Shown here: in pieces, positions 8,706 to 16,870 of the stretch
Position numbering within the stretch: position 1 is the first letter of the stretch
Layout: each line of letters starts with the position of its first letter
Notes under the pieces: generated by a model
Told to the model about the DNA's origin: nothing
The model's input: the letters and a program-made list of their open reading frames with translations, nothing else
Databases searched by the model: none
Assembly (NCBI RefSeq): GCF_900110885.1
Contig: NZ_FOFJ01000017.1
Location: 24,571 to 88,570 of the forward strand
DNA length: 64,000 bases
Source of the DNA: Azotobacter beijerinckii
Lineage (GTDB): Bacteria > Pseudomonadota > Gammaproteobacteria > Pseudomonadales > Pseudomonadaceae
Direction: 5' to 3'
Made by a program: the position numbers and the translations under genes

Positions 8706-9428
8706 ATGCATATTCGGCTAGAAATCAAGAAAAAACTACAACTGGAAGCCTTGTACTTTGTCAGCGCACTCGCTCTCTTCTGCCTTTATCTGAGCCTGGC
8801 GCCCGAAAAGACTCCCGAAATCATGGCACCCGTCAAAGTCGCGGTCTCCCGACAGACCTGGGCAACGCCTGTCGACAAGTCTTTCAATCTTTACGAGATG
8901 TCCCCGACACTGTTTCGAAGTGCCCTGCCCGATCGGGACAACCTTGAACTGCTGCAAAAGCTGAATACTCATACCGTGATCAGCTTTATCAAGAACGACG
9001 ATAAAGCGTGGCTGGGCAACGCACCGATTCGACTCGTCAGTCTGCCGATGCACGCCGACCGAGTCAGCGACGACGACGTACTCCACGCATTGCGCCTCAT
9101 ACGAAAGGCCGAAACCCAAGGGCCGGTTCTGATCCATTGCAAACATGGAAACAATCGTACCGGCCTGATATCCGCCATGTACCGCATCGTGATCCAAGGC
9201 TGGAGCAAAGAGGAAGCCCTCGACGAAATGCAACATGGCGGTTTCGGCGATATCGAGGACATGACGGATGCAACGAACTATGTGAGAAGCGCCGATACCG
9301 ACGGCATTCGTACTGCCCTGGCGCAGGGAAACGACTGCACCACGCAGGTGTCGACCTGTTACATCGGCTCATGGTTCACGCATGCTATTCATGGCTCGGA
9401 TACTCCTGAGGAAATACCGGGCAAATAA
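8706..9428 (+). CDS. Membrane-anchored dual-specificity/tyrosine phosphatase
   Basis: A 240-residue protein with one N-terminal hydrophobic segment (about residues 13-30) and a periplasm- or cytoplasm-facing phosphatase domain. The P-loop VLIHCKHGNNRTG carries the CX5R signature of cysteine phosphatases, with catalytic Cys and Arg present. An upstream Asp in the KNDDKAW region could be the general acid. GC is lower than in flanking genes, as it is in the gene that follows. The 3' neighbour is a multi-pass membrane protein on the same strand. The substrate is unknown. Confidence 0.82.
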   Translation: MHIRLEIKKKLQLEALYFVSALALFCLYLSLAPEKTPEIMAPVKVAVSRQTWATPVDKSFNLYEMSPTLFRSALPDRDNLELLQKLNTHTVISFIKNDDKAWLGNAPIRLVSLPMHADRVSDDDVLHALRLIRKAETQGPVLIHCKHGNNRTGLISAMYRIVIQGWSKEEALDEMQHGGFGDIEDMTDATNYVRSADTDGIRTALAQGNDCTTQVSTCYIGSWFTHAIHGSDTPEEIPGK

Positions 9429-9581
9429 GCCGAACACCAGCGGCCGGTTTTTCCACGCCCTCCGGCATCCAATGAATGCCGCCGACAGCAGTCCCCATGC
9501 GTGCGCAGAATCGATAAATAGCAAGGAGTCACGCAAGCCGAAAAACAACAAACGAGCCAAAGCCCAATCGGAGATTGAGAT

Positions 9582-10340
9582 ATGCGTATGGTGGACGGAG
9601 CAACGCTTAGCAAGGTTCCGGAAGTAACCCTGGCCTTTTGGGTTATAAAAATTCTCGCCACCACTCTCGGCGAAACCGGTGGCGATGCCGTCTCCATGTC
9701 AATGGATCTTGGCTACCTGGCAAGCACCGGCATATTCATGGCAATTTTCATGATTGCCGTAGCCATTCAAATCCGTGCAAAAGCATTTCATCCGGCCTTG
9801 TATTGGCTGACCATCATCGCCACTACCACCGTCGGCACAACGCTCGCAGACTTTACCGATCGCTCGCTGGACGTCGGTTATGCAGGCGGCTCGGCCATTT
9901 TGCTCGCGCTGCTGCTTTGCTCGCTGTTTATCTGGCATCGCACGCTCGGCTCGCTAGCCATAGGCACGATAAGCACACCACAATCGGAAATATTCTACTG
10001 GGTAACAATAATGTTGTCCCAAACGCTGGGAACAGCCCTGGGAGACTGGACCGCGGACACCGAGGGCCTTGGCTATGCGGTCAGCGCAATGATCTTCGGC
10101 TCGCTGCTGGCGATGGTCGCCGCCGCTTATTACAGATCGAAAATATCGCACACGGCATTGTTCTGGGCAGCCTTCATCCTCACCCGGCCGCTTGGCGCAG
10201 TCGTCGGCGACTTCCTCGACAAGCCTCTCAACCAAGGCGGCCTGGAACTCAGTCGGTATTCCGCCTCTGCCGCCCTCATATTGTCGATCCTGCTTCTGAT
10301 CTTTACCCTCAAGCAAAAAGCGGCAAAGAGTGCCCATTGA
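9582..10340 (+). CDS. Four-repeat membrane protein (COG4705-like)
   Basis: A 252-residue multi-pass membrane protein. Four related segments recur: ATTLGETGGD...LGY, TTTVGTTLADFTD...VGY, SQTLGTALGDWTAD...LGY and TRPLGAVVGDFLDKPLNQGG. Each pairs a TxG motif in a membrane segment with a conserved Asp and a Gly-containing turn. This repeat layout matches the uncharacterised membrane-anchored COG4705 family. The repeated acidic residues within the membrane suggest ion transport, which is inference. GGAG precedes ATG 9582. It follows the phosphatase gene by 153 bases and shares its lower GC. Confidence 0.75.
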   Translation: MRMVDGATLSKVPEVTLAFWVIKILATTLGETGGDAVSMSMDLGYLASTGIFMAIFMIAVAIQIRAKAFHPALYWLTIIATTTVGTTLADFTDRSLDVGYAGGSAILLALLLCSLFIWHRTLGSLAIGTISTPQSEIFYWVTIMLSQTLGTALGDWTADTEGLGYAVSAMIFGSLLAMVAAAYYRSKISHTALFWAAFILTRPLGAVVGDFLDKPLNQGGLELSRYSASAALILSILLLIFTLKQKAAKSAH

Positions 10341-10343
10341 CTC

Positions 10344-10590
10344 TTAAAGTGCGGCCAACAAGTCATCCGCCTCGTTGACTGCGACGCCTGCGGAGTGGGA
10401 ATCGAGGCCGGCATAACCGCCGAGCACGGCTCGGCGAAAGAACTGCTGGTTGATCCACTGCTCGACCAGCGCCTGTCGAGTTGCGCCGGTAAAGTCTTCC
10501 TCGGCGTTGCCGCAATGCCGTTGGCCGAACGGCAATCGACCGTACAGGTGAAAAGCCAGCTTGAGCTGATCGGTAGTCCAGCGGTTCGAA
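10344..10590 (-). pseudogene. Decayed HNH restriction endonuclease-like gene
   Basis: The minus-strand frame after the helicase stop reads SSNRWTTDQLKLAFHLYGRLPFGQ, the N-terminal block of a family of HNH endonucleases (RWTREELLLAFNLYxxLPFG in intact members). It then jumps to EEDFTGATRQALVEQ and INQQFFRRAVLGGYAG, the block just before the HNH core. The core itself (CCITGL...ASHI) is missing, and the frame ends NEADDLLAAL. So at least two internal deletions are inferred from family knowledge. No start codon is left near the 5' end. It is the last gene of the putative defence operon, 20-odd bases after the helicase gene. Confidence 0.6.
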
Positions 10591-10611
10591 CTCGTCGCTT
10601 TTCGCTCCTCG

Positions 10612-13600
10612 TCACGCCACCTCGAATACCACGCTCATCGGCCCGCTGCCGCTATGGCTGCGATACCGTACCGGCCCGTGGTAGACGAAGGGCGCGGCCT
10701 TGCCGTTTTCCAGTTTGTTCTCCCGCACGAACAGGTGGATGGAGAGGCCGAGTTTCTCGTGGTCGACGATTTCCCGGCCGCGCTTGCCCTCCGGAGTAGT
10801 CTTGTTCTGGCTCTGCCAATGAAAGGTTCGCTCGTCGATCCAGCGATCCAGATAGCGGTGCGCGTCGGCCTTGCCCTGTTTGTTCAGCGTGATCAGCAGC
10901 ACATGGGCCTTGGCTTTCGGCAGGAACACATGTCCGGAATTCCAGTTGCCCGGATTGAACGCCTCGCCGAACAGCGCCGGAATCTCCTCGCGCAGCAGCC
11001 GCTGCCCAACCGCCAGTTGCAGCGGGTCGAGCACCGACTTGAGCCGTGCGAAGGTGCGTAGTTGCTCGGTCAATTCATCGTCGACCGCTATATCGGCGTA
11101 GTCGGGGTTGTTGGCGCGCAGGAGGTAGCTACCGTCCGCCGCCTTGTGGATCACCCGCAGCAGGTACTGGTTGTCTCCCGCTTCGTCCTGGCGCTCGATG
11201 GCCAGGGTGGCGCCGGTGATGGCACCGGCGCTGTTGGGATTGATCTGCTCCAGCAGCAGGTAGTCGCCGTCGCGGATGGGGTGCTTGCCGCCGTTCATCG
11301 AGTTGCCCGAGGCGCGGGCGATGAAGTGGCGTGCGGGGTCGAGGCGACCGAAGCCTTCGCCGAGCAGACGGTACTCCTCGCCATCCGCGCGGCCGGTCTT
11401 GAAGTGGCCGCAGGCGATTTTCAGGTTGGGGAAGTACGGCAGCTCGGTGCCCGTGCGCGGGACAACGGGCAAGGCGGCCACGGGCGCAGCTTGGGTGGAC
11501 TGGCGCACCTCATAGGCCGCCAGGCGGTAGTCGACCAGCTCCTGCACCCATTCGGCGAAGCGCTCCCGGTCCTCTTCAGTCACCTGAAATAACGGCGCGA
11601 AGCGCTCATCTTGTGTCGTGAAGTAGCATTTTTCGCCGGCTTTGCGGTTCCCGCCAATCCAGGCATTGACCGGATTACTCGTCCAATAGCGCAGCCATTG
11701 CCGCTCCCGGCCGCTGGCCAGCTGCGCCTGCTCGGGCGGCAGGTCGGCGAGCAAGGGCCGGCGCCGCCGCAACACCTGCCAGGAGCGCTCCGCCAGCTCG
11801 GCGAGCACCGGCGCCTGGCGCCAGCCGTCCAGTTCCTGAAAGGCCTCCAGCAAGACCATCTTGAAACTCTTGGTCAGGACGGTGATTTCCAGCTCGCGCA
11901 GGAACGCCCGATGGGCCGCGAATAGCGCGCGCTCCGCTTCGTCGAGGTCGCCCATGCCCTCGACCAGAGAGAACCATTCGCCGTACTGCTGGCGCGCCTC
12001 TTTGAGGCTTGCCCCGGACCGGTAGAACTCGCTCAGCGTGGGACGCCGGCCCAGGCTTTCGCGCAGGGCCTGGTAGTCCGGCTGGAGGCTCTCGCCGTCC
12101 AGCGCCTTGAGGAAATCGATCAGTTGCAGGTCGTAGTTGACGAAGCAGCCGTCGGGCAACGCCAGCCGGCGCTCCTCGGCGGCGCGGGCGTATTCGGCCA
12201 GTTGCCGGTGGTTCATGCTCCGTCCCATCAGGGCCTGGGGCTTGTGCAGGAAGCTCTGGTGGTTGCCGATGAAGTCGAGCACCACCAGCTTGTCCTTGCC
12301 CGGCGCTTTACGTAGGCCGCGGCCCAGTTGCTGCAGGAAAAGAATCTTCGATTCGGTGGGGCGCAGCAGCATCACGGTGTCGATGGCCGGTAGGTCGACG
12401 CCTTCGTTGAACAGATCCACCGAAAAGATCGCCTGCAGGCAACCGTCGGCCAGTTGCGCCAGCGCCTCGCCCCGCGACAGCTCGGAACCGGCGTAAACCG
12501 CGCTCGCCGCAATCCCGTGCTTGCGGAACTGCTCGGCCATGAACTCGGCATGACGGACCGACACGCAGAACGCCAGGGTCTTGCGCTGGGCGTGTTGCCG
12601 CCAGCTTTTCAGGGCGTGGCGCGCACGGCCCAGGGTGGCGAGCTTGTGGGCCAACTGCTCGGGGTCGAAGCGGCCGTTGCGCCAGGGAATCTCCCGGTAG
12701 TCCACGTCCTCGTCGAAGATTCCGTAGTAGTGGAAGGGCACCAGCAGTTTGCTTTCGATACCGCGGAACAGATGGGTCTCGAACACCAAGTTGTCGTCGC
12801 ACAGCGAGAGGATGTCCGAGCAGTCGGTGCGGTCCGGGGTCGCCGTCAGCCCGAGCAGAAAGGCCGGGACGAAGTGCTGGAGCAGGCGGCGATAGGTCGG
12901 CGCGGCGGCGTGGTGGAATTCGTCGACGACGATGTAATCGAAATGCTGCGCCGCAAAGCGCTCCAGATGCTCGGCGCGGCCGAGGGTCTGCACCGAGGCG
13001 CAGAGCACGTCCGCCTGGCTGTCGCGCTGCTGGCCGCGGTAGAAGCCGACCCGCCAGTCCGGGCGGATGCGTAGGAAGGTCTCCGCCGCCTGGTTGAGGA
13101 TTTCCTCGCGGTGGGCGACGAACAGCACGCGCCGGGCACCGGCCTGGGCGGTGTCGAAGGCCGCCAGCCAGGTCTTGCCAAGACCGGTGGCGAGCACCAC
13201 CAGGCCGCGCAGGAAGCCGTTCGCACGGGTTTGCGCCAGGGCTTTCAGGGCTTCGCGCTGCACCGCTGTCGGCTCCGGCAACGGCTCCACCTCCTGGCTA
13301 CCCGGTGCGACAGCACGCGGCGGCGGAACGCGCCGCGCCTCGTAGGCGTCGATCCAGGCATGGCTCAGCGGCAGGGCGCGGGGCTGGGCGAACAGCTCTT
13401 CGAAACGGCTGCGCGCTTCGAGAAAGCCCGCATCGCCGGGATAGTCGATGCGGTAGTTCCACTCCAGCCCCTCCTGCAGCGCCTGCCGGCTGATGTTGCT
13501 GGAGCCGATGAAGGCCTGGCCGCGCAGGCGGCCTTGCTCGTCCTGGCCGGCGAACAGGTAGGCCTTCAGGTGGAAGCTGCCGCTGGCGCACTCAAAGATG

Positions 13601-14475
13601 CGCACCTGGGCGCCCTGCTCCTGCAGCAACATCAGCCGGCGCAAGGCGTCCGGGTCGGTGACGTCGAGGTAGTCGCTGGTGAGGATGCGCACGCGGGCCG
13701 CCGAACCGGGGTGGCCATCCCCGCCCGCACGCTCCAAGGCGGCGAGCAGGTCCGGCAGGAGCAGGCGCAGGCCGGTGCTTTTGACGAAGGCCACCGCCAG
13801 ATCGATCTCGTCGGCACCGTGGATGGCGCGGCAGAGGTGCGGCAGGAAGGGATTGCCCTCGTCCCCGCTGACCAGGCGCGCCACCGGAGCCGCGGCGCGA
13901 CGGATCAGGCCGTTGAGCCATTGCTCGCCTCGTTCCGGGCGCGCATCGGCGGTGCGCCAGCACTGGATATTCGCCACCTGCTCCAGCGGCGCCAACCAGG
14001 TACTCAAACGCGCTTCGTCGGCATCGGTGAAATATCGCCCCTGCTGCCCGCGCTCGCCCTGGCCGAGCTTGAAGCTGCAATAAAACACGCCGCCCGGCTT
14101 GAGCGCCCGCCACAGACGGGCCAGGGTCTCCGGCATCTCGGCCGGAGGCACATGCAGCAGGCTGGCGCAGGCCCAGATGCCGTCGTAGAGCGCCGTTTCC
14201 TCGACCTCGGCGAAGCGGCGCACGACCACCGGCTGGCCCAGGTACTCGCCGGCCAGCCGGGCCAGCGCCGGCGAAGCATCGAAGGCGGTGACCCGGTAAC
14301 CGCGCGCGAGGAATGCCTTGGCATCGCGCCCCGAGCCGCAACCGGCGTCGAGGAGATGGCCGCCGGCGGGGATGGCGTCGAGAAAACGCCGGTGGAGTTC
14401 GCCCATCTCCAGCCCCACGGTTTCGGCGAAGAACTGCCGGGCCTGGGTCTCGTAGTAGCGGTGCGTGTCGCTCAA
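10612..14475 (-). CDS. Methyltransferase-PLD nuclease-SF2 helicase-S24-like-DUF3427 fusion protein
   Basis: A 1287-residue cytoplasmic multidomain protein. Residues 1-170 are a class I SAM methyltransferase (LLDAGCGSGRDA at 41-52). Residues ~205-370 are a PLD-type nuclease domain (HLK at 302-304, GSSN at 324-327). Residues ~400-740 are an SF2 helicase: ATGLGKT 429-435, VDEFHH 517-522, TATPDR 544-549, QQLGRGLRK 715-723. Residues ~1040-1150 resemble LexA/S24 peptidases (SGNSMNGGKHPIRDGDYLLLE), with the nucleophile Ser in place; the usual Lys partner is not clear. The C-terminus (HWQSQNKTTPE...APFVYHGPV) is DUF3427-like. Helicase-PLD-DUF3427 proteins are associated with restriction and phage defence. 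It lies 38 bases after the Mrr-like gene in the same operon. Confidence 0.85.
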   Translation of the reverse strand: MSDTHRYYETQARQFFAETVGLEMGELHRRFLDAIPAGGHLLDAGCGSGRDAKAFLARGYRVTAFDASPALARLAGEYLGQPVVVRRFAEVEETALYDGIWACASLLHVPPAEMPETLARLWRALKPGGVFYCSFKLGQGERGQQGRYFTDADEARLSTWLAPLEQVANIQCWRTADARPERGEQWLNGLIRRAAAPVARLVSGDEGNPFLPHLCRAIHGADEIDLAVAFVKSTGLRLLLPDLLAALERAGGDGHPGSAARVRILTSDYLDVTDPDALRRLMLLQEQGAQVRIFECASGSFHLKAYLFAGQDEQGRLRGQAFIGSSNISRQALQEGLEWNYRIDYPGDAGFLEARSRFEELFAQPRALPLSHAWIDAYEARRVPPPRAVAPGSQEVEPLPEPTAVQREALKALAQTRANGFLRGLVVLATGLGKTWLAAFDTAQAGARRVLFVAHREEILNQAAETFLRIRPDWRVGFYRGQQRDSQADVLCASVQTLGRAEHLERFAAQHFDYIVVDEFHHAAAPTYRRLLQHFVPAFLLGLTATPDRTDCSDILSLCDDNLVFETHLFRGIESKLLVPFHYYGIFDEDVDYREIPWRNGRFDPEQLAHKLATLGRARHALKSWRQHAQRKTLAFCVSVRHAEFMAEQFRKHGIAASAVYAGSELSRGEALAQLADGCLQAIFSVDLFNEGVDLPAIDTVMLLRPTESKILFLQQLGRGLRKAPGKDKLVVLDFIGNHQSFLHKPQALMGRSMNHRQLAEYARAAEERRLALPDGCFVNYDLQLIDFLKALDGESLQPDYQALRESLGRRPTLSEFYRSGASLKEARQQYGEWFSLVEGMGDLDEAERALFAAHRAFLRELEITVLTKSFKMVLLEAFQELDGWRQAPVLAELAERSWQVLRRRRPLLADLPPEQAQLASGRERQWLRYWTSNPVNAWIGGNRKAGEKCYFTTQDERFAPLFQVTEEDRERFAEWVQELVDYRLAAYEVRQSTQAAPVAALPVVPRTGTELPYFPNLKIACGHFKTGRADGEEYRLLGEGFGRLDPARHFIARASGNSMNGGKHPIRDGDYLLLEQINPNSAGAITGATLAIERQDEAGDNQYLLRVIHKAADGSYLLRANNPDYADIAVDDELTEQLRTFARLKSVLDPLQLAVGQRLLREEIPALFGEAFNPGNWNSGHVFLPKAKAHVLLITLNKQGKADAHRYLDRWIDERTFHWQSQNKTTPEGKRGREIVDHEKLGLSIHLFVRENKLENGKAAPFVYHGPVRYRSHSGSGPMSVVFEVA

Positions 14476-14513
14476 GGCTGTGCGTCCTTATCCATGGAGG
14501 GTTCAGCCGCCGC

Positions 14514-15458
14514 TCAAGTCCGGGTGCCGCGGCAGTCCGGGTAGTTCGAGCAACCCCAGAATTGCGTGCCGGCCTTGCTGCCGCGCTTGACCGTGCGCCG
14601 CACCATGGGCGCGCGGCAGAGCGGGCAATTCCGGGGCGTGGACGCCGACCGGCCCGACACGCCGGAGATCCAGTAGTCCAGGGTTTCGCCATCGATCAGA
14701 GTCAGCTTGCAGCTGGCGGCGAACTGCCGGGCGTCTTCGGTGAAATGCCCGGAGGTCACCACGAAGCCCCCCGCCGCGCCCTGCGCCGCCACCACCCCGT
14801 AGAGTTCGCGCACCACCTTGACGCCGACCTTGAGGGCGCGCCACTGCTTGCACTGCACCAGAAACCGCTTGCGGCCCTTGCGCAGGACGAGGTCGACGCC
14901 GCCGTCCGGTCCGGCGGCCCCGGTTTCCTCGACGGTATAGCCCTGGCGACGGAAAACCTCTCCGACCAGGCGCTCGAACTGCTGCCAGTCGATCCCATCC
15001 GCCGCCGCTCCCGGGTCGCTCAGCGCCTTGCGAAAGAGTTGGTTCTGCCGGCTGCGCCTGACCACGGAGACCAGCGCGCCGATGCCCAGCAGGCCGGGCA
15101 GCAGATACTGCCCGCCCCAGGCGGCGACCGTGACGAGCGGGTCCAGGGCGAGGTCGGGGTGGCGGGTCAGGTTCTGGACCAGCTTTTCCAGCTCCGCCAG
15201 ACTGTCGAGGGTGGCCAGGCTGCCCAGCGTGGGCAGCGGCCCCTGCTCCGCCAGGGGATGCAGGAACCACCAGGCCGCGACGCCGGCAGGCAGGCTCAGC
15301 CACCAGGGCAGCCAGGCGCAGAACCGGATCAGGCCGGCAACGAACGAGCTTTTGCTTCGGGACAACGAGGGGCTCCTGTCGGGCAATGCTGCGCCGCTAT
15401 TCAGGAGCCTTGCCAGGGGGAGCATGCGGATCGGGCGGACGGCGCGGCGGCTGTCCAT
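14514..15458 (-). CDS. Membrane-anchored Mrr-type restriction endonuclease with zinc ribbon
   Basis: About 314 residues. One or two hydrophobic segments near the N-terminus (LIRFCAWLPWWLSLPAGVAAWW) and another near YLLPGLLGIGALVSVV place it in the inner membrane. The nuclease domain follows: DWQQFERLVGEVFRRQGY, then GPDGGVDLVL and FLVQCKQW, giving the D...QxK catalytic core of Mrr-family PD-(D/E)XK nucleases that cut modified DNA. The C-terminus is a topoisomerase-type C4 zinc ribbon (CPLC...WGCSNYPDC). The start is uncertain: ATG 15458 has AGGGAA upstream, and ATG 15425 or an earlier start is possible. It precedes the helicase fusion in the same operon. Confidence 0.82.
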   Translation of the reverse strand: MDSRRAVRPIRMLPLARLLNSGAALPDRSPSLSRSKSSFVAGLIRFCAWLPWWLSLPAGVAAWWFLHPLAEQGPLPTLGSLATLDSLAELEKLVQNLTRHPDLALDPLVTVAAWGGQYLLPGLLGIGALVSVVRRSRQNQLFRKALSDPGAAADGIDWQQFERLVGEVFRRQGYTVEETGAAGPDGGVDLVLRKGRKRFLVQCKQWRALKVGVKVVRELYGVVAAQGAAGGFVVTSGHFTEDARQFAASCKLTLIDGETLDYWISGVSGRSASTPRNCPLCRAPMVRRTVKRGSKAGTQFWGCSNYPDCRGTRT

Positions 15459-15617
15459 CCTGCCGCCGGTTCCCTGGCAGGCGAGGCAAGCGCTGGACTG
15501 AATCACGGTCCGCGGGGATGGGGTGGAATCGGGCTGCAAGACTACTGCATTACCGCCACGGGCCACAAAGCCCCGCTACGCCCCGGCAAGCCGGAGCGCA
15601 TCGCCCGGCTCCGCCAT

Positions 15618-15881
15618 CTATTGCCGCAGCAGCCTCAGTTGCATCTCCAGCCGCTTGCTGCGTGCCCGTTCCGCGCGCAGTGCCGAGCGCAGCTCGCGGC
15701 ACAGCTTCAACAGCCCTTGTGCTGCGCTGCGCAAGCGCACCAGGGAGGCCCTGGCCTCGTCGAGCGCCTCCTCCTGCTTGCCGATCCGCCGGCCCTGCAG
15801 CAACAGGCCCAGCGCGGACAGGGACAAGCTCCCCAGCAGCAACACGCTGCCCACATTCCCCAGCAGACCCATAACGTCCAT
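15618..15881 (-). CDS. Small membrane coiled-coil protein, 87 aa
   Basis: An N-terminal membrane segment (LLGNVGSVLLLGSLSLSALGLLL) is followed by a helical, heptad-like region rich in Leu, Arg and Glu (about residues 32-87), predicted to form a coiled coil. I chose ATG 15881 because GGAGGAG lies just upstream; an in-frame ATG at 15908 has no such site. No family is recognised. It is the first gene of the minus-strand operon, facing the WYL regulator across the palindrome at 15924-15950. It could be a membrane sensor or effector, or a control peptide; this is inference. Confidence 0.65.
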   Translation of the reverse strand: MDVMGLLGNVGSVLLLGSLSLSALGLLLQGRRIGKQEEALDEARASLVRLRSAAQGLLKLCRELRSALRAERARSKRLEMQLRLLRQ

Positions 15882-15923
15882 CCCCTCTCCTCCGGCAGTA
15901 CGTCTCATCGAATGACCGCGGCA

Positions 15924-15950
15924 AGATATGTAACTTTAAAAGACATATCT
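15924..15950. promoter_or_regulatory. Perfect inverted repeat between divergent starts, probable WYL operator
   Basis: AGATATGT (15924-15931) and ACATATCT (15943-15950) are exact complements separated by 11 bases (AACTTTAAAAG). The site is AT-rich in GC-rich DNA. It lies 42 bases from the start of the small membrane protein and 47 bases from the WYL gene start. BrxR/CapW-type WYL repressors bind inverted repeats in exactly this kind of position, so autoregulation and operon repression are likely. Confidence 0.7.
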
Positions 15951-15997
15951 AGAATGTAGACTTATACAGGTAAAGTTTTCGCACGGATGGAGAGGCC

Positions 15998-16870
15998 ATG
16001 AAACGCGAACAATCGACTGCCCAGGTGCGCTGGGACCTGGCATTGCGCTATCGGCTGATTGAAACGGTCGCCTGGTGGGAGGGGCGGCTGACCACGCAGC
16101 ACCTGATGCAGAGCTTCGGCATCAGCCGGCAGCAGGCCTCCAAGGACATCAACGCCTACATCGCGGAGCATGCGCCCGAAAACCTTACATATGACCGGCA
16201 GCTCAAGGGCTACGTGCCCAGCGCGCAGTTCCAGCCGCGGTTCATCGACGACAGCGCCGACGCCTATCTGCACCTGCTGAACCAGAACCACGATCGTGCA
16301 CCGCACGTCGAGGGCCTGGCCCTGGCCTATGCGCACACCGAAGTGCTGCGGGTGCCGGACCGCACGGTACGCGCCGAGGTGCTGCGGCCGCTGCTCAAGG
16401 CCTGTCGCGAGGGGCTGCGCCTGGAAATCGGCTACGTCTCCCTGGCCAACCCGCAGCCGGAAGGGCGCCTGATCGCGCCCCACACGCTGGTCTACACCGG
16501 GATGCGCTGGCACGTGCGCGCCTACTGCGAGAAGAACCGCGCCTACCGGGACTTCGTGCTGAGCCGCCTGCGCGGCGTGCCGGAACTGCTGGAGGCCTCG
16601 GCACACGGCCGCGCCCAAGACGAGGGCTGGAATGCCGAGGTGACCCTCCGGATCGAGCCGGACCCGCGCCTCAGCGCGGAGCAGCGGGCGATCATCGAGA
16701 CCGACTACGGCATGCGCGCCGGGCATCTGGCGGTGGCCAGCCGCGGTGCCCTGGTGCAGTACGTGCTGCAGCGCTTCCAGATCGACACCACCAAGATCGA
16801 GCCGAAGGCCGCCGCCCAGCAGATCGTGGTGGCCAACCTGGAGGAACTGGAGCGTTGGCTCTACAGGTGA
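15998..16870 (+). CDS. WYL-domain transcriptional regulator (BrxR/CapW-like)
   Basis: A 290-residue DNA-binding protein. Residues ~1-80 are a winged helix-turn-helix (TTQHLMQSFGISRQQASKDI). Residues ~125-200 are a WYL domain: LRLEIGYVSL, then RLIAPHTLVYTGMRWHVRAYC, RAYRDFVLSRL. Residues ~210-290 match the C-terminal WCX dimerisation region. This layout is that of BrxR/CapW repressors, which guard BREX, CBASS and other defence operons and are thought to sense a ligand through the WYL domain. ATG 15998 follows GGAGAGG. It is divergent from the minus-strand nuclease/helicase operon. Confidence 0.88.
   Translation: MKREQSTAQVRWDLALRYRLIETVAWWEGRLTTQHLMQSFGISRQQASKDINAYIAEHAPENLTYDRQLKGYVPSAQFQPRFIDDSADAYLHLLNQNHDRAPHVEGLALAYAHTEVLRVPDRTVRAEVLRPLLKACREGLRLEIGYVSLANPQPEGRLIAPHTLVYTGMRWHVRAYCEKNRAYRDFVLSRLRGVPELLEASAHGRAQDEGWNAEVTLRIEPDPRLSAEQRAIIETDYGMRAGHLAVASRGALVQYVLQRFQIDTTKIEPKAAAQQIVVANLEELERWLYR

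Noticed and set aside
10575..10600. GGTTCGAAC resembling a tRNA T-loop
   Set aside because: No acceptor or anticodon stem around it; it lies in the HNH remnant coding sequence.
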